A stretch of DNA of 52,027 nt from Planctomycetota bacterium (GTDB lineage: Bacteria > Planctomycetota > Planctomycetia > Pirellulales > PLA5). The translations under genes were made by a program, and so were the position numbers. Below, piece by piece: positions 20,538 through 30,115 of this stretch (positions within the stretch are counted from its first letter, which is position 1; each line of letters starts with the position of its first letter). The stretch spans positions 1 through 52,027 of the forward strand of contig JAJDEG010000123.1 of NCBI GenBank assembly GCA_029259895.1, given 5' to 3'. The notes beneath the pieces are model-generated. The model was not told the DNA's origin. It saw only the letters and a list, made by a program, of their open reading frames with translations, and did no database searches.

Positions 20538-21323
20538 ATGTCACGGTTGCTAACAAGCATGATGCCCGTACTGCGGGGCGTGATCGAGCGGCGAGTTCTC
20601 GTGAATTATCGCGTCGATCCGTCCGTCGCGGCGGGTCTGCTGCCCGCGCCGTTTCGGCCGCAGTTGGTCGCCGGTCGGGCCGTGGCCGGCGTCTGTCTCA
20701 TCCGGCTCGCAAAATTGCGTCCCAAGGGACTTCCGCCTTGGCTCGGTCTACGATTCGAGAACGCCGCGTTGCGGATCGCGGCTGAGTGGGACATCGACGG
20801 CGTCACGCACAGCGGCGTGTACGTGTTCGGTCGATGCACCGCTTCGCCACTGGCGGCGCTGGCTGGCGGTCGCATCCTTCCAGGTGTTCAGCGACGGGCG
20901 GCGTTTGTCGCCAGCGAGTCGGGTCGGAGCATACGCGTAAGCTATCGCGGCGACGACGGCACGGCATTGCGCGTCGAGGGCGAAACGACGAGCGACTGGC
21001 CGGAAGACTCGGTGTTTGCTTCGCCCGCCGAAGCGTCGGCATTCTTTGCCGCCGGCAGCTTGGGCTACTCGTGGAACGAGCGGCGCGGCGAATTCGAGGG
21101 CATGGAACTGTGCGTCCCCGAATGGCGGGCGACGCCACTTGCCGTACACGAACTGGCGGCGAGCTACTTCGACGACGAACGCCGGTTCCCGCCAGGATCG
21201 ATCGCGTTCGACCACGCCTTGGCGATGCGCGACATCGAACACGAGTGGCGGATTTCCCGGCCGATCGCGGACGCGGCAATTGCCGGCACGAGGCACGGCG
21301 CGGTACATTCACATGTGAATTGA
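20538..21323 (+). CDS. DUF2071-like protein
   Basis: 261 aa; VNYRVDPSVAAGLLPAPFRPQLVAGRAVAGVCLIRLAKLRPKGLP. Confidence 0.7.
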   Translation: MSRLLTSMMPVLRGVIERRVLVNYRVDPSVAAGLLPAPFRPQLVAGRAVAGVCLIRLAKLRPKGLPPWLGLRFENAALRIAAEWDIDGVTHSGVYVFGRCTASPLAALAGGRILPGVQRRAAFVASESGRSIRVSYRGDDGTALRVEGETTSDWPEDSVFASPAEASAFFAAGSLGYSWNERRGEFEGMELCVPEWRATPLAVHELAASYFDDERRFPPGSIAFDHALAMRDIEHEWRISRPIADAAIAGTRHGAVHSHVN

Positions 21324-21435
21324 AACCAGTTCCACCGCGCGCCGGTGTTAAGGCGACTTTCCGCGAATTCGGCGATTGTTGCGCCGACATAGTCGACGCC
21401 GACGGCACCCCTCCAACGACGAATCGCCTCATCGC

Positions 21436-21852
21436 ATGTCCACACCCTCGCACGACACGCTCGTCGCCGAAGTCCTCTCGGCCAATCAACGCTTGCTCGA
21501 GTCGATCGCTGAGGGCGATTGGAATACGTACGCCGGGCTGTGCGAAACCGATCTCACCTGCTTCGAGCCGGAGGCCCGCGGCGAGTTGGTCAGCGGGCTG
21601 GCGTTTCACAAGTTTTATTTCGACCTCGCCGGCACGTCGTCTTCCCGCGGCGCGACGCCCCGACACACGACCATGTGCGCCCCGCACGTTCACCTCGCGG
21701 GCGACGTCGCCGTGATCTGCTACGTCCGACTCACGCAATCGGTCGACGCCGCGGGCCATCCGCAGACCGGCCGCTGCGAGGAAACCCGCGTCTGGCGGCG
21801 CACGGCCGGGCACTGGCGGCACGTGCATTTTCATCGTTCGGCAAACGGCTAG
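21436..21852 (+). CDS. CaMKII association-domain/DUF4440-like protein
   Basis: VLSANQRLLESIAEGDWNTYAGLCETDLTCFEPEARGELVSGLAFHKFYF...VRLTQS...ETRVWRRTAGHWRHVHFHRS. Confidence 0.75.
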   Translation: MSTPSHDTLVAEVLSANQRLLESIAEGDWNTYAGLCETDLTCFEPEARGELVSGLAFHKFYFDLAGTSSSRGATPRHTTMCAPHVHLAGDVAVICYVRLTQSVDAAGHPQTGRCEETRVWRRTAGHWRHVHFHRSANG

Positions 21853-21890
21853 CCGCGCGTCGCGACACGGCGCGTCGCCGCACAAGCGAT

Positions 21891-22865
21891 TCAATCTTCG
21901 CCGAACGTCCGGCCATCGGGATGAAATGTCGCCCAGGTCTTGCGATATGAAATATTGGCCGGAATCGGTTCGAGTTGCTTTCCCTTGAGTTCCCCCGATT
22001 CGCAGGCACCGCGGACGGCGTGCCACACCGATCCGGTCTGGGCATCGGTCATACGCCCCTGCTCGCCGGCCTTGAACGTAAGCGCCTTTCCGTCCACGGC
22101 GCGGCTGAAGATTTGACCCGCCGTGCTCGCCGAATCGAAGGTTACGACGACGGCCACACGGCCAGCCACGTCGTTGACGACTTGCCGTTTGGCAAGCAGA
22201 TCGAAAGGATACGCGATCGTGTCGCCGTCGTGTACCAATCCCAGCACGAACGTATTCGGCTTCTTCTGAAACTCGAGCCGATACTCCTTCGACGTACGGC
22301 CAAGCGCCATCACGGTCGTTTTCGGATGCGCCTCTTTCCAACTCTTCCAGTCCATCATCGTCGACGCGATCGACTCCAACCGCTCGCCCTTGAGGTCGCC
22401 GTCCATCGCCTCGCCGAGGATGTGGCTCCACAGCGACCGCGTTTCCTGGTCGAGCATCACGAGGCTGCGGTTCCACAGCATGCCCGACACGGAGAAAGTA
22501 AGCTCCCGGCCCTTGACGCTTCTGGCATACACGATGCCATTGTGGCAGAGATGTCACCAGGTGGCCGCGATGGCCTTGCCGCCGACTTTGTCGTTGATGA
22601 TTTCTCGGCTCGGCCCGGTGAGCTGATTGATCGGATACGCCCGCGCTTTACCTTCGACGACCACGCCCAGCACCAACTCGCTGTCGGCAACCACGTCGTC
22701 GCCAACCTCACTGCCGGGCCGCATCGGCGCATCGACGATCGGCCGAAATGCCCGGGCAAGGGTCCGCGGATTGAACGCCGGCCGCTTCGATTGCATAGGC
22801 TGTTGGCCCAGCAGAACACTGCTCGTCGCAACCAATAATGCCAGGGCGACTGTCGTTTTCATCAT
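21891..22865 (-). CDS. DUF3179-type secreted protein, candidate selenoprotein read through an in-frame TGA (residue 104)
   Basis: ORFs 22554..22865 and 21891..22532 share a frame, separated only by TGA at 22554-22556 in ...KAIAATW-(TGA)-HLCHNGIVYARSVKGRELTFSVSGMLWNRSLVMLDQETRSLWSHI...; TGA lies at the first Cys position of the expected C-x-x-C. Confidence 0.8.
22523..22539 (-). promoter_or_regulatory. Putative bacterial SECIS stem-loop
   Basis: On the mRNA: UGA-14 nt-UGGCAU-CGUGU-AUGCCA; perfect 6-bp stem, 5-nt loop with G at loop position 2, loop begins 20 nt after the UGA. Confidence 0.65.
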
Positions 22866-23085
22866 TGTCTCCTTGTAGGAATAAACTCGATTGCCAATCG
22901 CGCCCTGGACTGCATCCGGTCACCCGCGCTCGCTATCGTAACCGCCGCACGCACAAAACACGAATCGAGGCCAAATCGACGAATCGAGGAGTTCGCCATC
23001 AACGATAATGCGCGGTCACAGTGCCGATCATCGCTGCCGCTTGGTAGAATCGGTTGAGAGTCCCATGTAATCGGAGGGCGTCGCC

Positions 23086-24672
23086 ATGTTGCAACGTGTG
23101 ACCATTCTCGTTCTGCTCTGTGCGGGCCGATCCGCGTCGGCGGCCACGATCCAAGTACCCCAAGACCACAAGACCATTCAGGCGGCCATCCATGCCGCGC
23201 GACCGGGCGATACCGTACTCGTCGCGGCTGGCCGTTACCGCGAGCGGATACGCCTGGGGCCGGGAATCATCGTCCGCAGCGTCGGCGACGACGCGAAGGG
23301 AAAGATCGGTCTCAAACGGGCCGAGGAAACGATCCTCGACGGTGGCGGCGAGAACGGCCACGGCGAGAACGGCGGCGGCGAGAACGGCGGCGATCCTGGA
23401 GTCGCGATGGCCGCAGGGAGCACGCTCGATGGCCTCACCGTAACCAACGTCGGCGGCTACGACGAAGCCGTCTGGCGAAAGCACTTCGAATCGCACGGCG
23501 AAGAGCTTGCCGACGACCAAGGCGCCGTGCGGGCCGAAGGAACCGTGGCGGCGATTTCGATTCGCTTCGTCGATTGCTCCGCGACGAACAACATCGTTCA
23601 CCACAACGGCGACGTCGGCATCGCCGTGATCGGCGACGAGGGCCGCCGCGTCGCGCCGGTAGTCAGCGGCAACGTTTCGTTTCGCAATCTGGGCGGAGGA
23701 ATCGGCGTGGCCGACCGCGCTTCGCCCGTGGTGCGCGACAACGTGTGCTACGAGAATCTGCGGGGCGGCATCGGTTGCCGCAATTCCAGCCCACTGATTC
23801 TCGACAACGTCTGCTACGGAAACATTCGCGCCGGCATCGGCTGCCGTGAAGGGGCGACGCCCGTCGTGCGCGGTAACAAATGTTATCGGAACCGCCGCGC
23901 CGGCATCGGCATTCGCATGAAAGGGACCGCGCCGGTGGTCGAAGGCAACGAGTGTTACGAAAACGAGATGGCCGGCATCGGTTGCCGCGATGGGGCGGAG
24001 CCGATCATTCGCAACAACCTGTGCCGCGACAACAAATTGGCCGGCATCGGCTGCGACGGGGCTAGTCCGCTGATCGTTGCGAACGAGTGCCGCCAGAACG
24101 CGGCGGCGGGCATCGGCGTGCGTGGAAATGGCAACGCCACCATCGTCGCGAACAAGTGCCACGAGAACAAGCTGGTCGCCATCGGCATCACCGACGGCTC
24201 GACCGCGACGATCCACGGCAACCAACTCGAACGCACCGGCGGTGTGCCGCCGATCGTAGCTGTAAAAGATGGTTCGACGGCACGGATTTACGACAACAAA
24301 ATCAGCGGTGGCGGCGTGGCGGCCGTACTCGTACAAGGAACAGCCACGATTGGTAGCAACGAGTTCGTCGGCCAGGGCGAGCGGCAGGGAAACGCCGTGT
24401 GGGTGTGGGAAGGATCGATCGCCAGCATCGACGCCAACAGGTTCGACGGCTATCGCGCGGCCGTCAGCGCGACCAAGGCCACCGTCGTCGTGAGTGGAAA
24501 CACGGCATCGGGCACGACCGGCGCGGCGTTCGTCGTCAAAGACAGCGTCCGGCCGCCACACGTCTACGGCAACACCGTCATCGCGCCGAACGACAAAATC
24601 AAGGCGGTGGAGATCATCGGCGCGGCCGGCATCGTCGCCGACAACGTCGTAACGCAGCAGGCGGACGAATGA
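23086..24672 (+). CDS. Secreted right-handed parallel beta-helix repeat protein
   Basis: 528 aa; DHKTIQAAIHAARPGDTVLVAAGRYRERI, then many ~23-residue repeats (NxCYxNxxAGIGCRxGxxPxI). Confidence 0.9.
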   Translation: MLQRVTILVLLCAGRSASAATIQVPQDHKTIQAAIHAARPGDTVLVAAGRYRERIRLGPGIIVRSVGDDAKGKIGLKRAEETILDGGGENGHGENGGGENGGDPGVAMAAGSTLDGLTVTNVGGYDEAVWRKHFESHGEELADDQGAVRAEGTVAAISIRFVDCSATNNIVHHNGDVGIAVIGDEGRRVAPVVSGNVSFRNLGGGIGVADRASPVVRDNVCYENLRGGIGCRNSSPLILDNVCYGNIRAGIGCREGATPVVRGNKCYRNRRAGIGIRMKGTAPVVEGNECYENEMAGIGCRDGAEPIIRNNLCRDNKLAGIGCDGASPLIVANECRQNAAAGIGVRGNGNATIVANKCHENKLVAIGITDGSTATIHGNQLERTGGVPPIVAVKDGSTARIYDNKISGGGVAAVLVQGTATIGSNEFVGQGERQGNAVWVWEGSIASIDANRFDGYRAAVSATKATVVVSGNTASGTTGAAFVVKDSVRPPHVYGNTVIAPNDKIKAVEIIGAAGIVADNVVTQQADE

Positions 24673-24817
24673 TTGCGGCCCAAGCGTTCGGAACGTTGCG
24701 GCGGTCTGACCGCGGCGATGAGATTTCGCCGCGCGGCAGCGCAATTTTGCTTAATTCGCCAGGACAGTGGGAATAAAGTCCTCGCGCGACGGATCGAAAC
24801 GTCGAAGGGAGGCGACT

Positions 24818-25471
24818 ATGCCAGCGACCAAGACCATCGTGGTAACGGGCGTCGCCGTTGTTCTGCTCTTCGGCGTCGTCGCAGGTTGGTTTGGGCCGAT
24901 GGCCGGCGACGACGCGGTGCTGTTGCAGATTCCGACCGTGGTCCTGCTGGCGTTGCTCGTCGTCGCGGCGTGGCGCGGGTGGCTCGACACTGTCGGCTTT
25001 GTGTCGGCCGCGGCATTCTTGGCGCTACATAGCGTGGCCGCGTATTACGGCTACTGCAACGTGCCCTACGACGATTGGACCGAGTCGCTGTTCGGCTTTC
25101 GATTCGCCTCGTGGTTCGATTCGGACCGGAACCATTACGACCGGTTCATGCACTTTGCCTACGGCCTGTTAATGCTGCTGCCTGTGCGTCAGGCGGCGGG
25201 GCGGATGCTCGGACTGCGCGGTTTCGCCGCGACGTGGGTGGCGATCGAATTCATTCTCGCCACGAGTCTGCTCTATGAGGTCGCCGAATGGCTGATCGCC
25301 GTGTTCATGGCGCCGGACGTCGCCGATCGCTACAACGGGCAGCAGGGAGACATGTGGGACGCACAGAAGGATATGGCGCTGGCGGCGTGCGGCGCGATCG
25401 TGGCGGCCGGAGTGTCGCTTGCGGCCTGGGCAATGCCGTCGCGGCTACGCCGTGGCGGTGCGACGCGGTAA
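24818..25471 (+). CDS. DUF2238 (YjdF-like) inner membrane protein
   Basis: YDRFMHFAYGLLMLLPVRQ...ATSLLYEVAEWLIAVFMAPDVADRYNGQQGDMWDAQKDMALAACGA. Confidence 0.82.
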   Translation: MPATKTIVVTGVAVVLLFGVVAGWFGPMAGDDAVLLQIPTVVLLALLVVAAWRGWLDTVGFVSAAAFLALHSVAAYYGYCNVPYDDWTESLFGFRFASWFDSDRNHYDRFMHFAYGLLMLLPVRQAAGRMLGLRGFAATWVAIEFILATSLLYEVAEWLIAVFMAPDVADRYNGQQGDMWDAQKDMALAACGAIVAAGVSLAAWAMPSRLRRGGATR

Positions 25472-25638
25472 CAGCGCGACTCGCGCCGATTCCATTCGCT
25501 ACGTGTGCGTTTGACGATTGGGCCGCAAACATTTAGCATGGATGCGAGAGTCGCGGTGGTCTCGACTCGGCGAATGTAAGCCTTTCGGCGCGAAGAGCTT
25601 TCGTCGAACGTTAGCGTGTTGCTGTGTCGCGGTATTTC

Positions 25639-26406
25639 ATGCTCGCAAAACGTGTAATTCCCTGCTTGGACGTGAACCAAGGCCGCGTGGTGAAGGGGAC
25701 GAATTTCGTCAACCTCCGCGACGCCGGCGATCCGGTAGCCGTGGCCGCGCGCTACGAGCAGGAGGGGGCCGACGAACTCGTGTTCCTCGACATCACCGCG
25801 AGCCACGAGGGCCGCGACATCATGCTCGACGTCGTTCGCCGGACGGCCGAGGTGATCTTCATGCCGCTCACCGTCGGCGGCGGAATTCGCTCGCTCGACG
25901 ATATTCGCGCGCTGCTCAAGGCCGGGTGCGATAAGGTTTCGATCAATTCGGCCGCCTGTCGCGATCCGGAATTCGTACGCCAAGCCGCGCGGCGATTCGG
26001 CAGCCAGTGTATCGTCGTGAACATCGATCCGAAGCGCGTACAGCGCGACGGCCGCGAGGTGTGGGAAGTTCACATCAACGGCGGCCGCGTGCAAACCGGA
26101 AAAGACGCGGTGACGTGGGCTGCCGAAGTCGAAGCGCTGGGCGCGGGCGAGATCGTGCTGACCAGTATGGACGCGGACGGCACGAAGGATGGCTACGATA
26201 TCGAGATTACCCGCGCGGTGAGCGATGCCGTGTCGATTCCAGTCGTGGCCAGCGGCGGCGCTGGAAAGCCGGAGCATTTGGCCGACGCCGTTGAGTTTGG
26301 CAAGGCCGACGCGGCGTTGGCGGCTAGCATTTTTCACTTTGGCGAGTTTACGATAGAAGAGACGAAGCGTGTGATGGCCCAGCGAGGGATCGCCGTGCGA
26401 ATGTGA
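25639..26406 (+). CDS. hisF: Imidazole glycerol phosphate synthase subunit HisF
   Basis: [55 protein letters not shown]...[28 protein letters not shown]. Confidence 0.97.
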   Translation: MLAKRVIPCLDVNQGRVVKGTNFVNLRDAGDPVAVAARYEQEGADELVFLDITASHEGRDIMLDVVRRTAEVIFMPLTVGGGIRSLDDIRALLKAGCDKVSINSAACRDPEFVRQAARRFGSQCIVVNIDPKRVQRDGREVWEVHINGGRVQTGKDAVTWAAEVEALGAGEIVLTSMDADGTKDGYDIEITRAVSDAVSIPVVASGGAGKPEHLADAVEFGKADAALAASIFHFGEFTIEETKRVMAQRGIAVRM

Positions 26407-26528
26407 GGCACGGAAGCAGGAGTCAGGAGACGGTAGACGATCGCCGCGTCAAAAGGCGTGACCGAACCCCTCCTTTCTCCTGAACACAGTCTCCCACATC
26501 CTGAACCCTGACCCCCGATCCCTAATCC

Positions 26529-27668
26529 ATGGCGACCGCCGACATCACCGTAGACCGCGCCGGCAAGCCGGAGCTGGAAATCGACAAGCTGTTTCGCGCC
26601 GTCGTAAAGCTCGACGGCAGCGATCTGCACATGAAGCCGGACAGGCCGCCCTTCGTGCGCGTGACGGGCGTGCTGCGGCCGCTCAATCGGCCGGCCGTCG
26701 ACGATGCGGAGATGCGGCGCTTGGTCGAACCGCTGATGAACGAGCGACTCAACGGTATGCTCGACGCCACCGGCGGGGCGGACTTCGCCTATACCGTAAC
26801 GTTCGACGACGTCGCTTGGCGGTTTCGCCTGAGTGTGTTTCGACAGATGGGCCGGCTGGGGCTGGTCGCTCGCAAGGTCAACGCCCAGGTGCCGGACTTC
26901 GCGGCGTTACATTTGCCGTCGTCGCTGGAGAAGCTTTGCCATCACCAGCAGGGGATGGTCCTCGTGGCCGGTCCGACCGGTTCCGGAAAAAGCACGACGA
27001 TCGCCTCGATGTTGGATTACATCAACCATCAATACCGGCGACACATCATCACGCTTGAAGACCCGATCGAATTCGTGTTCACCGAGGACAAGTGTCTGAT
27101 CACGCAGCGCGAGGTTGGGCTGGACGTCGTCGACTTCGAGAACGGCATGAAACAAGTCGTTCGCGAAGATCCGGACGTAATGCTGGTCGGCGAAATGCGC
27201 GACCGCACGTCGTTTATGACCGCCATGCAGGCCGCCGAAACGGGCCATCTCGTTTTTGCGACGATTCACGCCTCGAGCGCCGCGACGACGGTCGGACGCA
27301 TTCTCGATCTTTTCCCGTCCGACATGCATCACGCCGTGCGGATGTCGATCGCCGCGAATATGCGGGGCATGGTCGCGCAGAAGCTGTTGCCATCGATCGT
27401 CGAGGGCGTGTCGCGCGTGCCGGCCGTGGAATTGTTGCTTTATACACCCGTCGTGCAAAAAATTATCGTCGAGGGCCACGACGACAAACTCGGTGAAGCG
27501 ATCCGTATCGGAGCCAGCGAGGGCATGCAGGACTTCACGGCCAGCCTCAAGAAACTCGTTGAAAGCGAACTCGTCGACCGTCAGGTCGCCATCGACGCCG
27601 CACCCAAACCGGAAGAGCTAAAAATGGCCCTCAAGGGCATCTCGATCATGTCGGGCGGGATTCTGTAG
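26529..27668 (+). CDS. PilT/PilU-like type IV pilus retraction ATPase
   Basis: VAGPTGSGKSTTIASMLDYINHQYRRHIITLEDPIEFVF, VREDPDVMLVGEMRD, AAETGHLVFATIHASSAATTVGRILDLFP. Confidence 0.93.
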   Translation: MATADITVDRAGKPELEIDKLFRAVVKLDGSDLHMKPDRPPFVRVTGVLRPLNRPAVDDAEMRRLVEPLMNERLNGMLDATGGADFAYTVTFDDVAWRFRLSVFRQMGRLGLVARKVNAQVPDFAALHLPSSLEKLCHHQQGMVLVAGPTGSGKSTTIASMLDYINHQYRRHIITLEDPIEFVFTEDKCLITQREVGLDVVDFENGMKQVVREDPDVMLVGEMRDRTSFMTAMQAAETGHLVFATIHASSAATTVGRILDLFPSDMHHAVRMSIAANMRGMVAQKLLPSIVEGVSRVPAVELLLYTPVVQKIIVEGHDDKLGEAIRIGASEGMQDFTASLKKLVESELVDRQVAIDAAPKPEELKMALKGISIMSGGIL

Positions 27669-27672
27669 TCGG

Positions 27673-28557
27673 CTATTCTTTCGTTGTTTCCTTCGCTTGC
27701 TTTGCCGCTTCTCTCTCTCGCAAGAATTTCGACAGGCCGGGCAAGTCGTCGGTGTTGATCAAATCCACGCCGGCGTTGTCCAGCGCTTGCCACGCCTCGG
27801 CACGGTCGGGCGCGGCCCAAAAGCGGAGTTTGCGGCCGCGTGCGTGCGTGCGTTTGACGGTGTCGGTGAGTTTCGCAAGCTCATCGGCGGGCATTGCGCC
27901 GCGACCGTTCCACTTGAAGTGGTTCGACCAGTTGTCGCTCAGCCACGGCATCAGATGCGCCGGCGCGTCGGAATCGAGATCGCTCATGCGGCCGTCGATG
28001 CCGACGAAGCGCTGTTCTTCGGCGGCGACGAGGGCGTGAGGGCGGTTGCCGGAAAGGACGATGTTGACGGCCCGGCGCTCGGCTTTTCCGCCGCGGACCG
28101 TCGTCAGCATTTCCGAATAACCGGCAAGCTCCTTGGCGAGAGCCTTGTAGGTCGGCTCGGCCTTGGACTTGAGATCGATCATGAGCGCGAATTCCGGCCC
28201 GTCGCGATAAACTCGCCCGCCATTCGATTTGACGCGCTCGGCGAGCGGATCGAGGTATAGCTTGGCGAGCGTGCGGCTCTTGCGGACTTCGAGGATGCTG
28301 TGAGCGACAAGCAATTGGCCTTCGATGAGAAAGATGTCCGCTTCGACGTTGCAGAAACCGTTGTCGAGCGCGTCGAGCAGCGGCCGGTCGTGTTCGTAGT
28401 CGTTGTGTGCGTGGGCGCGAACGAGCGGAACGACCCGTCCGCGATCCGTGTCATCATCCGCAGCGACGGCCAAAGGCGGACAAGTCAATAGGCCGGCAAT
28501 GCCGAAAGCGATCGCCAACCAGGAAACGTAACGCGAGCTACGTCGAACGTTCGTCAT
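27673..28557 (-). CDS. Secreted glycerophosphodiester phosphodiesterase-like (GDPD/PI-PLC fold) protein
   Basis: Signal peptide; VRAHAHNDYEHDRPLLDALDNGFCNVEADIFLIEGQLLVAHS...FWAAPDRAEAWQALDNAGVDLINTDDL. Confidence 0.82.
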   Translation of the reverse strand: MTNVRRSSRYVSWLAIAFGIAGLLTCPPLAVAADDDTDRGRVVPLVRAHAHNDYEHDRPLLDALDNGFCNVEADIFLIEGQLLVAHSILEVRKSRTLAKLYLDPLAERVKSNGGRVYRDGPEFALMIDLKSKAEPTYKALAKELAGYSEMLTTVRGGKAERRAVNIVLSGNRPHALVAAEEQRFVGIDGRMSDLDSDAPAHLMPWLSDNWSNHFKWNGRGAMPADELAKLTDTVKRTHARGRKLRFWAAPDRAEAWQALDNAGVDLINTDDLPGLSKFLREREAAKQAKETTKE

Positions 28558-28694
28558 AGATCAATCCTCTTGGATGGATGCGCGGCTTTCGGGCGGGCGC
28601 AGCTAGTGCAGAACCCAGACGTTCGCTTATGATAATCGACCGCGACGCCGTTGGCATGGCGTGTTCGATCACAATTCGAGGCGCAACGAAGCTT

Positions 28695-29396
28695 ATGCCC
28701 CTTCCACATCATGGCCCAGAAAGACGAATCGTGATCACCGGCGCGACGCGCGGATTGGGCCGCGCCATGGCCGAACGCTTCATCGACGCCGGACATACGG
28801 TGATCGGATGCGGGCGCGACGGCGAGCGTATTGCCGAAACGACGCAACGTTGGAAGTCGCCGCATCGCTTCGACACGGTCGACGTGGTCGACGATGCGGC
28901 CGTCGCCACGTGGGCGAAGAGCGTGCTGGCCGACGGGCAGGTCGATCTGCTGATCAACAACGCCGGAGTGGTGAATGCGAACGCAATGTTGTGGGAAGTG
29001 CCCGTCGAGGAATTCGATCGGGTGATCGATGTCAACATCAAGGGCGTGGCGAACGCGCTACGGCATTTCGTGCCGGCGATGGTCGCGCGCGAGGCGGGCG
29101 TCATCGTCAATTTCAGTTCTGGCTGGGGACGTTCGGCCTCGCCGGAGGTTGCGCCCTATTGCGCGTCGAAATGGGCGATCGAGGGGATGACGCAGGCGCT
29201 GGCCCAAGAGCTACCCAGCGGAATGGCGGCCGTGCCGATCAACCCCGGCATCATCAACACGGATATGCTGCAAAGTTGTTTCGGCGGCGGCGCGGCGGCG
29301 TATCCCAGTCCGGACGAATGGGCCGAAGGCGCAGTCCCGTTTCTGTTGCAGCTTGGCGCGAAAGACAACGGACGGCCGCTTTCCGTGCCGTATTAA
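28695..29396 (+). CDS. Short-chain dehydrogenase/reductase
   Basis: RRIVITGATRGLGRAMAERF, LINNAGVVNANA, NFSSGWGRSASPEVAPYCASKWAIEGMT. Confidence 0.92.
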   Translation: MPLPHHGPERRIVITGATRGLGRAMAERFIDAGHTVIGCGRDGERIAETTQRWKSPHRFDTVDVVDDAAVATWAKSVLADGQVDLLINNAGVVNANAMLWEVPVEEFDRVIDVNIKGVANALRHFVPAMVAREAGVIVNFSSGWGRSASPEVAPYCASKWAIEGMTQALAQELPSGMAAVPINPGIINTDMLQSCFGGGAAAYPSPDEWAEGAVPFLLQLGAKDNGRPLSVPY

Positions 29397-29436
29397 CTTC
29401 GAGCCAATTGCACGCGTACGCTTCGTGATGTCGTCG

Positions 29437-29784
29437 CTAGTTGCCGTTCACCAGCCGGTGCATGCGACGGTAGAGGTCGTGCCCTGAGAATAGCGCCGGG
29501 CTGCGACTGCAACCGCCTCGCGTTGGCGTCTCGGAGAGAGACGCGTCATGCTCGATCGGTGCATCAACCGCGATTCGCAACGCCAGCAACTCTTCCGGCA
29601 CGACTTCGCGAGCGGCGGCTTCGGCAAGGCTACGCACGCGGTCGCACGGGGCCGACGCTTTGATTGAAACCCGGCCGCTGACGGCGCGAATCTGAAGTCC
29701 GCGCAGCCGGCTGAGCGTCCGCTCGTGAAGGTGATTGGAAAGCTGCTTCCACCAAGCGCCCGAAGGTTGGTTCACTGCGATCAT
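29437..29784 (-). CDS. Hypothetical small protein, possibly BON-like
   Basis: 115 aa; LRGLQIRAVSGRVSIKASAPCDRVRSLAEAAAREVVPEELLALRIAVD; weak family evidence. Confidence 0.45.
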   Translation of the reverse strand: MIAVNQPSGAWWKQLSNHLHERTLSRLRGLQIRAVSGRVSIKASAPCDRVRSLAEAAAREVVPEELLALRIAVDAPIEHDASLSETPTRGGCSRSPALFSGHDLYRRMHRLVNGN

Positions 29785-30074
29785 CCTTTGACATCTCCCA
29801 TTTACCGACTCCTGGAATTCACACGTTGCTTTTCATTCATTGTTCTCGTCTTTAACTGTAGCGGTCCGACATTAGGGGCGTGTGAGCGATTTGTTCGTTC
29901 GCTGCTAACTTTCCCGTGGCGGCGCAAGCCCAGTGGAGGAAAGTACTTGCGGTGACAGTCGGCGCTCATTTTTCGCCCAATTCATCATCCCTTGTCCGAT
30001 AATCTGCAATTCACGTCGCCGGCAACGAAGGCCTGCCACCGCCGGCGACGTCAAACGGCGACGTCAAAAAAATC

Positions 30075-30108
30075 GGCCCGGCGGCTGAGCTAACTCGGCC
30101 GCCGGGCC
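30075..30108 (-). terminator. Intrinsic terminator of the slipin-like gene
   Basis: GGCCCGGCGGC/GCCGCCGGGCC 11-bp stem; on the minus strand followed by GATTTTTTT. Confidence 0.9.
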
Positions 30109-30115
30109 TTCACGA

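Noticed and set aside
20803-22557. 584-aa minus-strand ORF spanning the DUF2071, CaMKII-AD-like and DUF3179 genes
   Set aside because: Overlaps several better-supported genes in other frames; Arg/Pro-rich nonsense-like sequence.
22554-22865. Interpretation of the DUF3179 gene as two separate genes or a simple pseudogene
   Set aside because: Same frame, family similarity continues across the TGA, TGA at the Cys position and a SECIS-like hairpin favour recoding; pseudogene remains the alternative to test.
23700-24260. Tandem ~69-nt periodicity that could suggest a CRISPR-like array
   Set aside because: It is the coding periodicity of beta-helix repeats (GIGCRxG...NxCYxN), not direct repeats with unique spacers. 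No CRISPR array seen in the window.
22999-24744. 581-aa minus-strand ORF opposite the beta-helix protein
   Set aside because: Antisense of a repeat protein; the plus-strand product has signal peptide and beta-helix repeats.
29860-29970. Possible RNase P- or riboswitch-like segment (AAGCCCAGTGGAGGAAAGTAC)
   Set aside because: Only a short resemblance; no consistent secondary structure could be built by eye.
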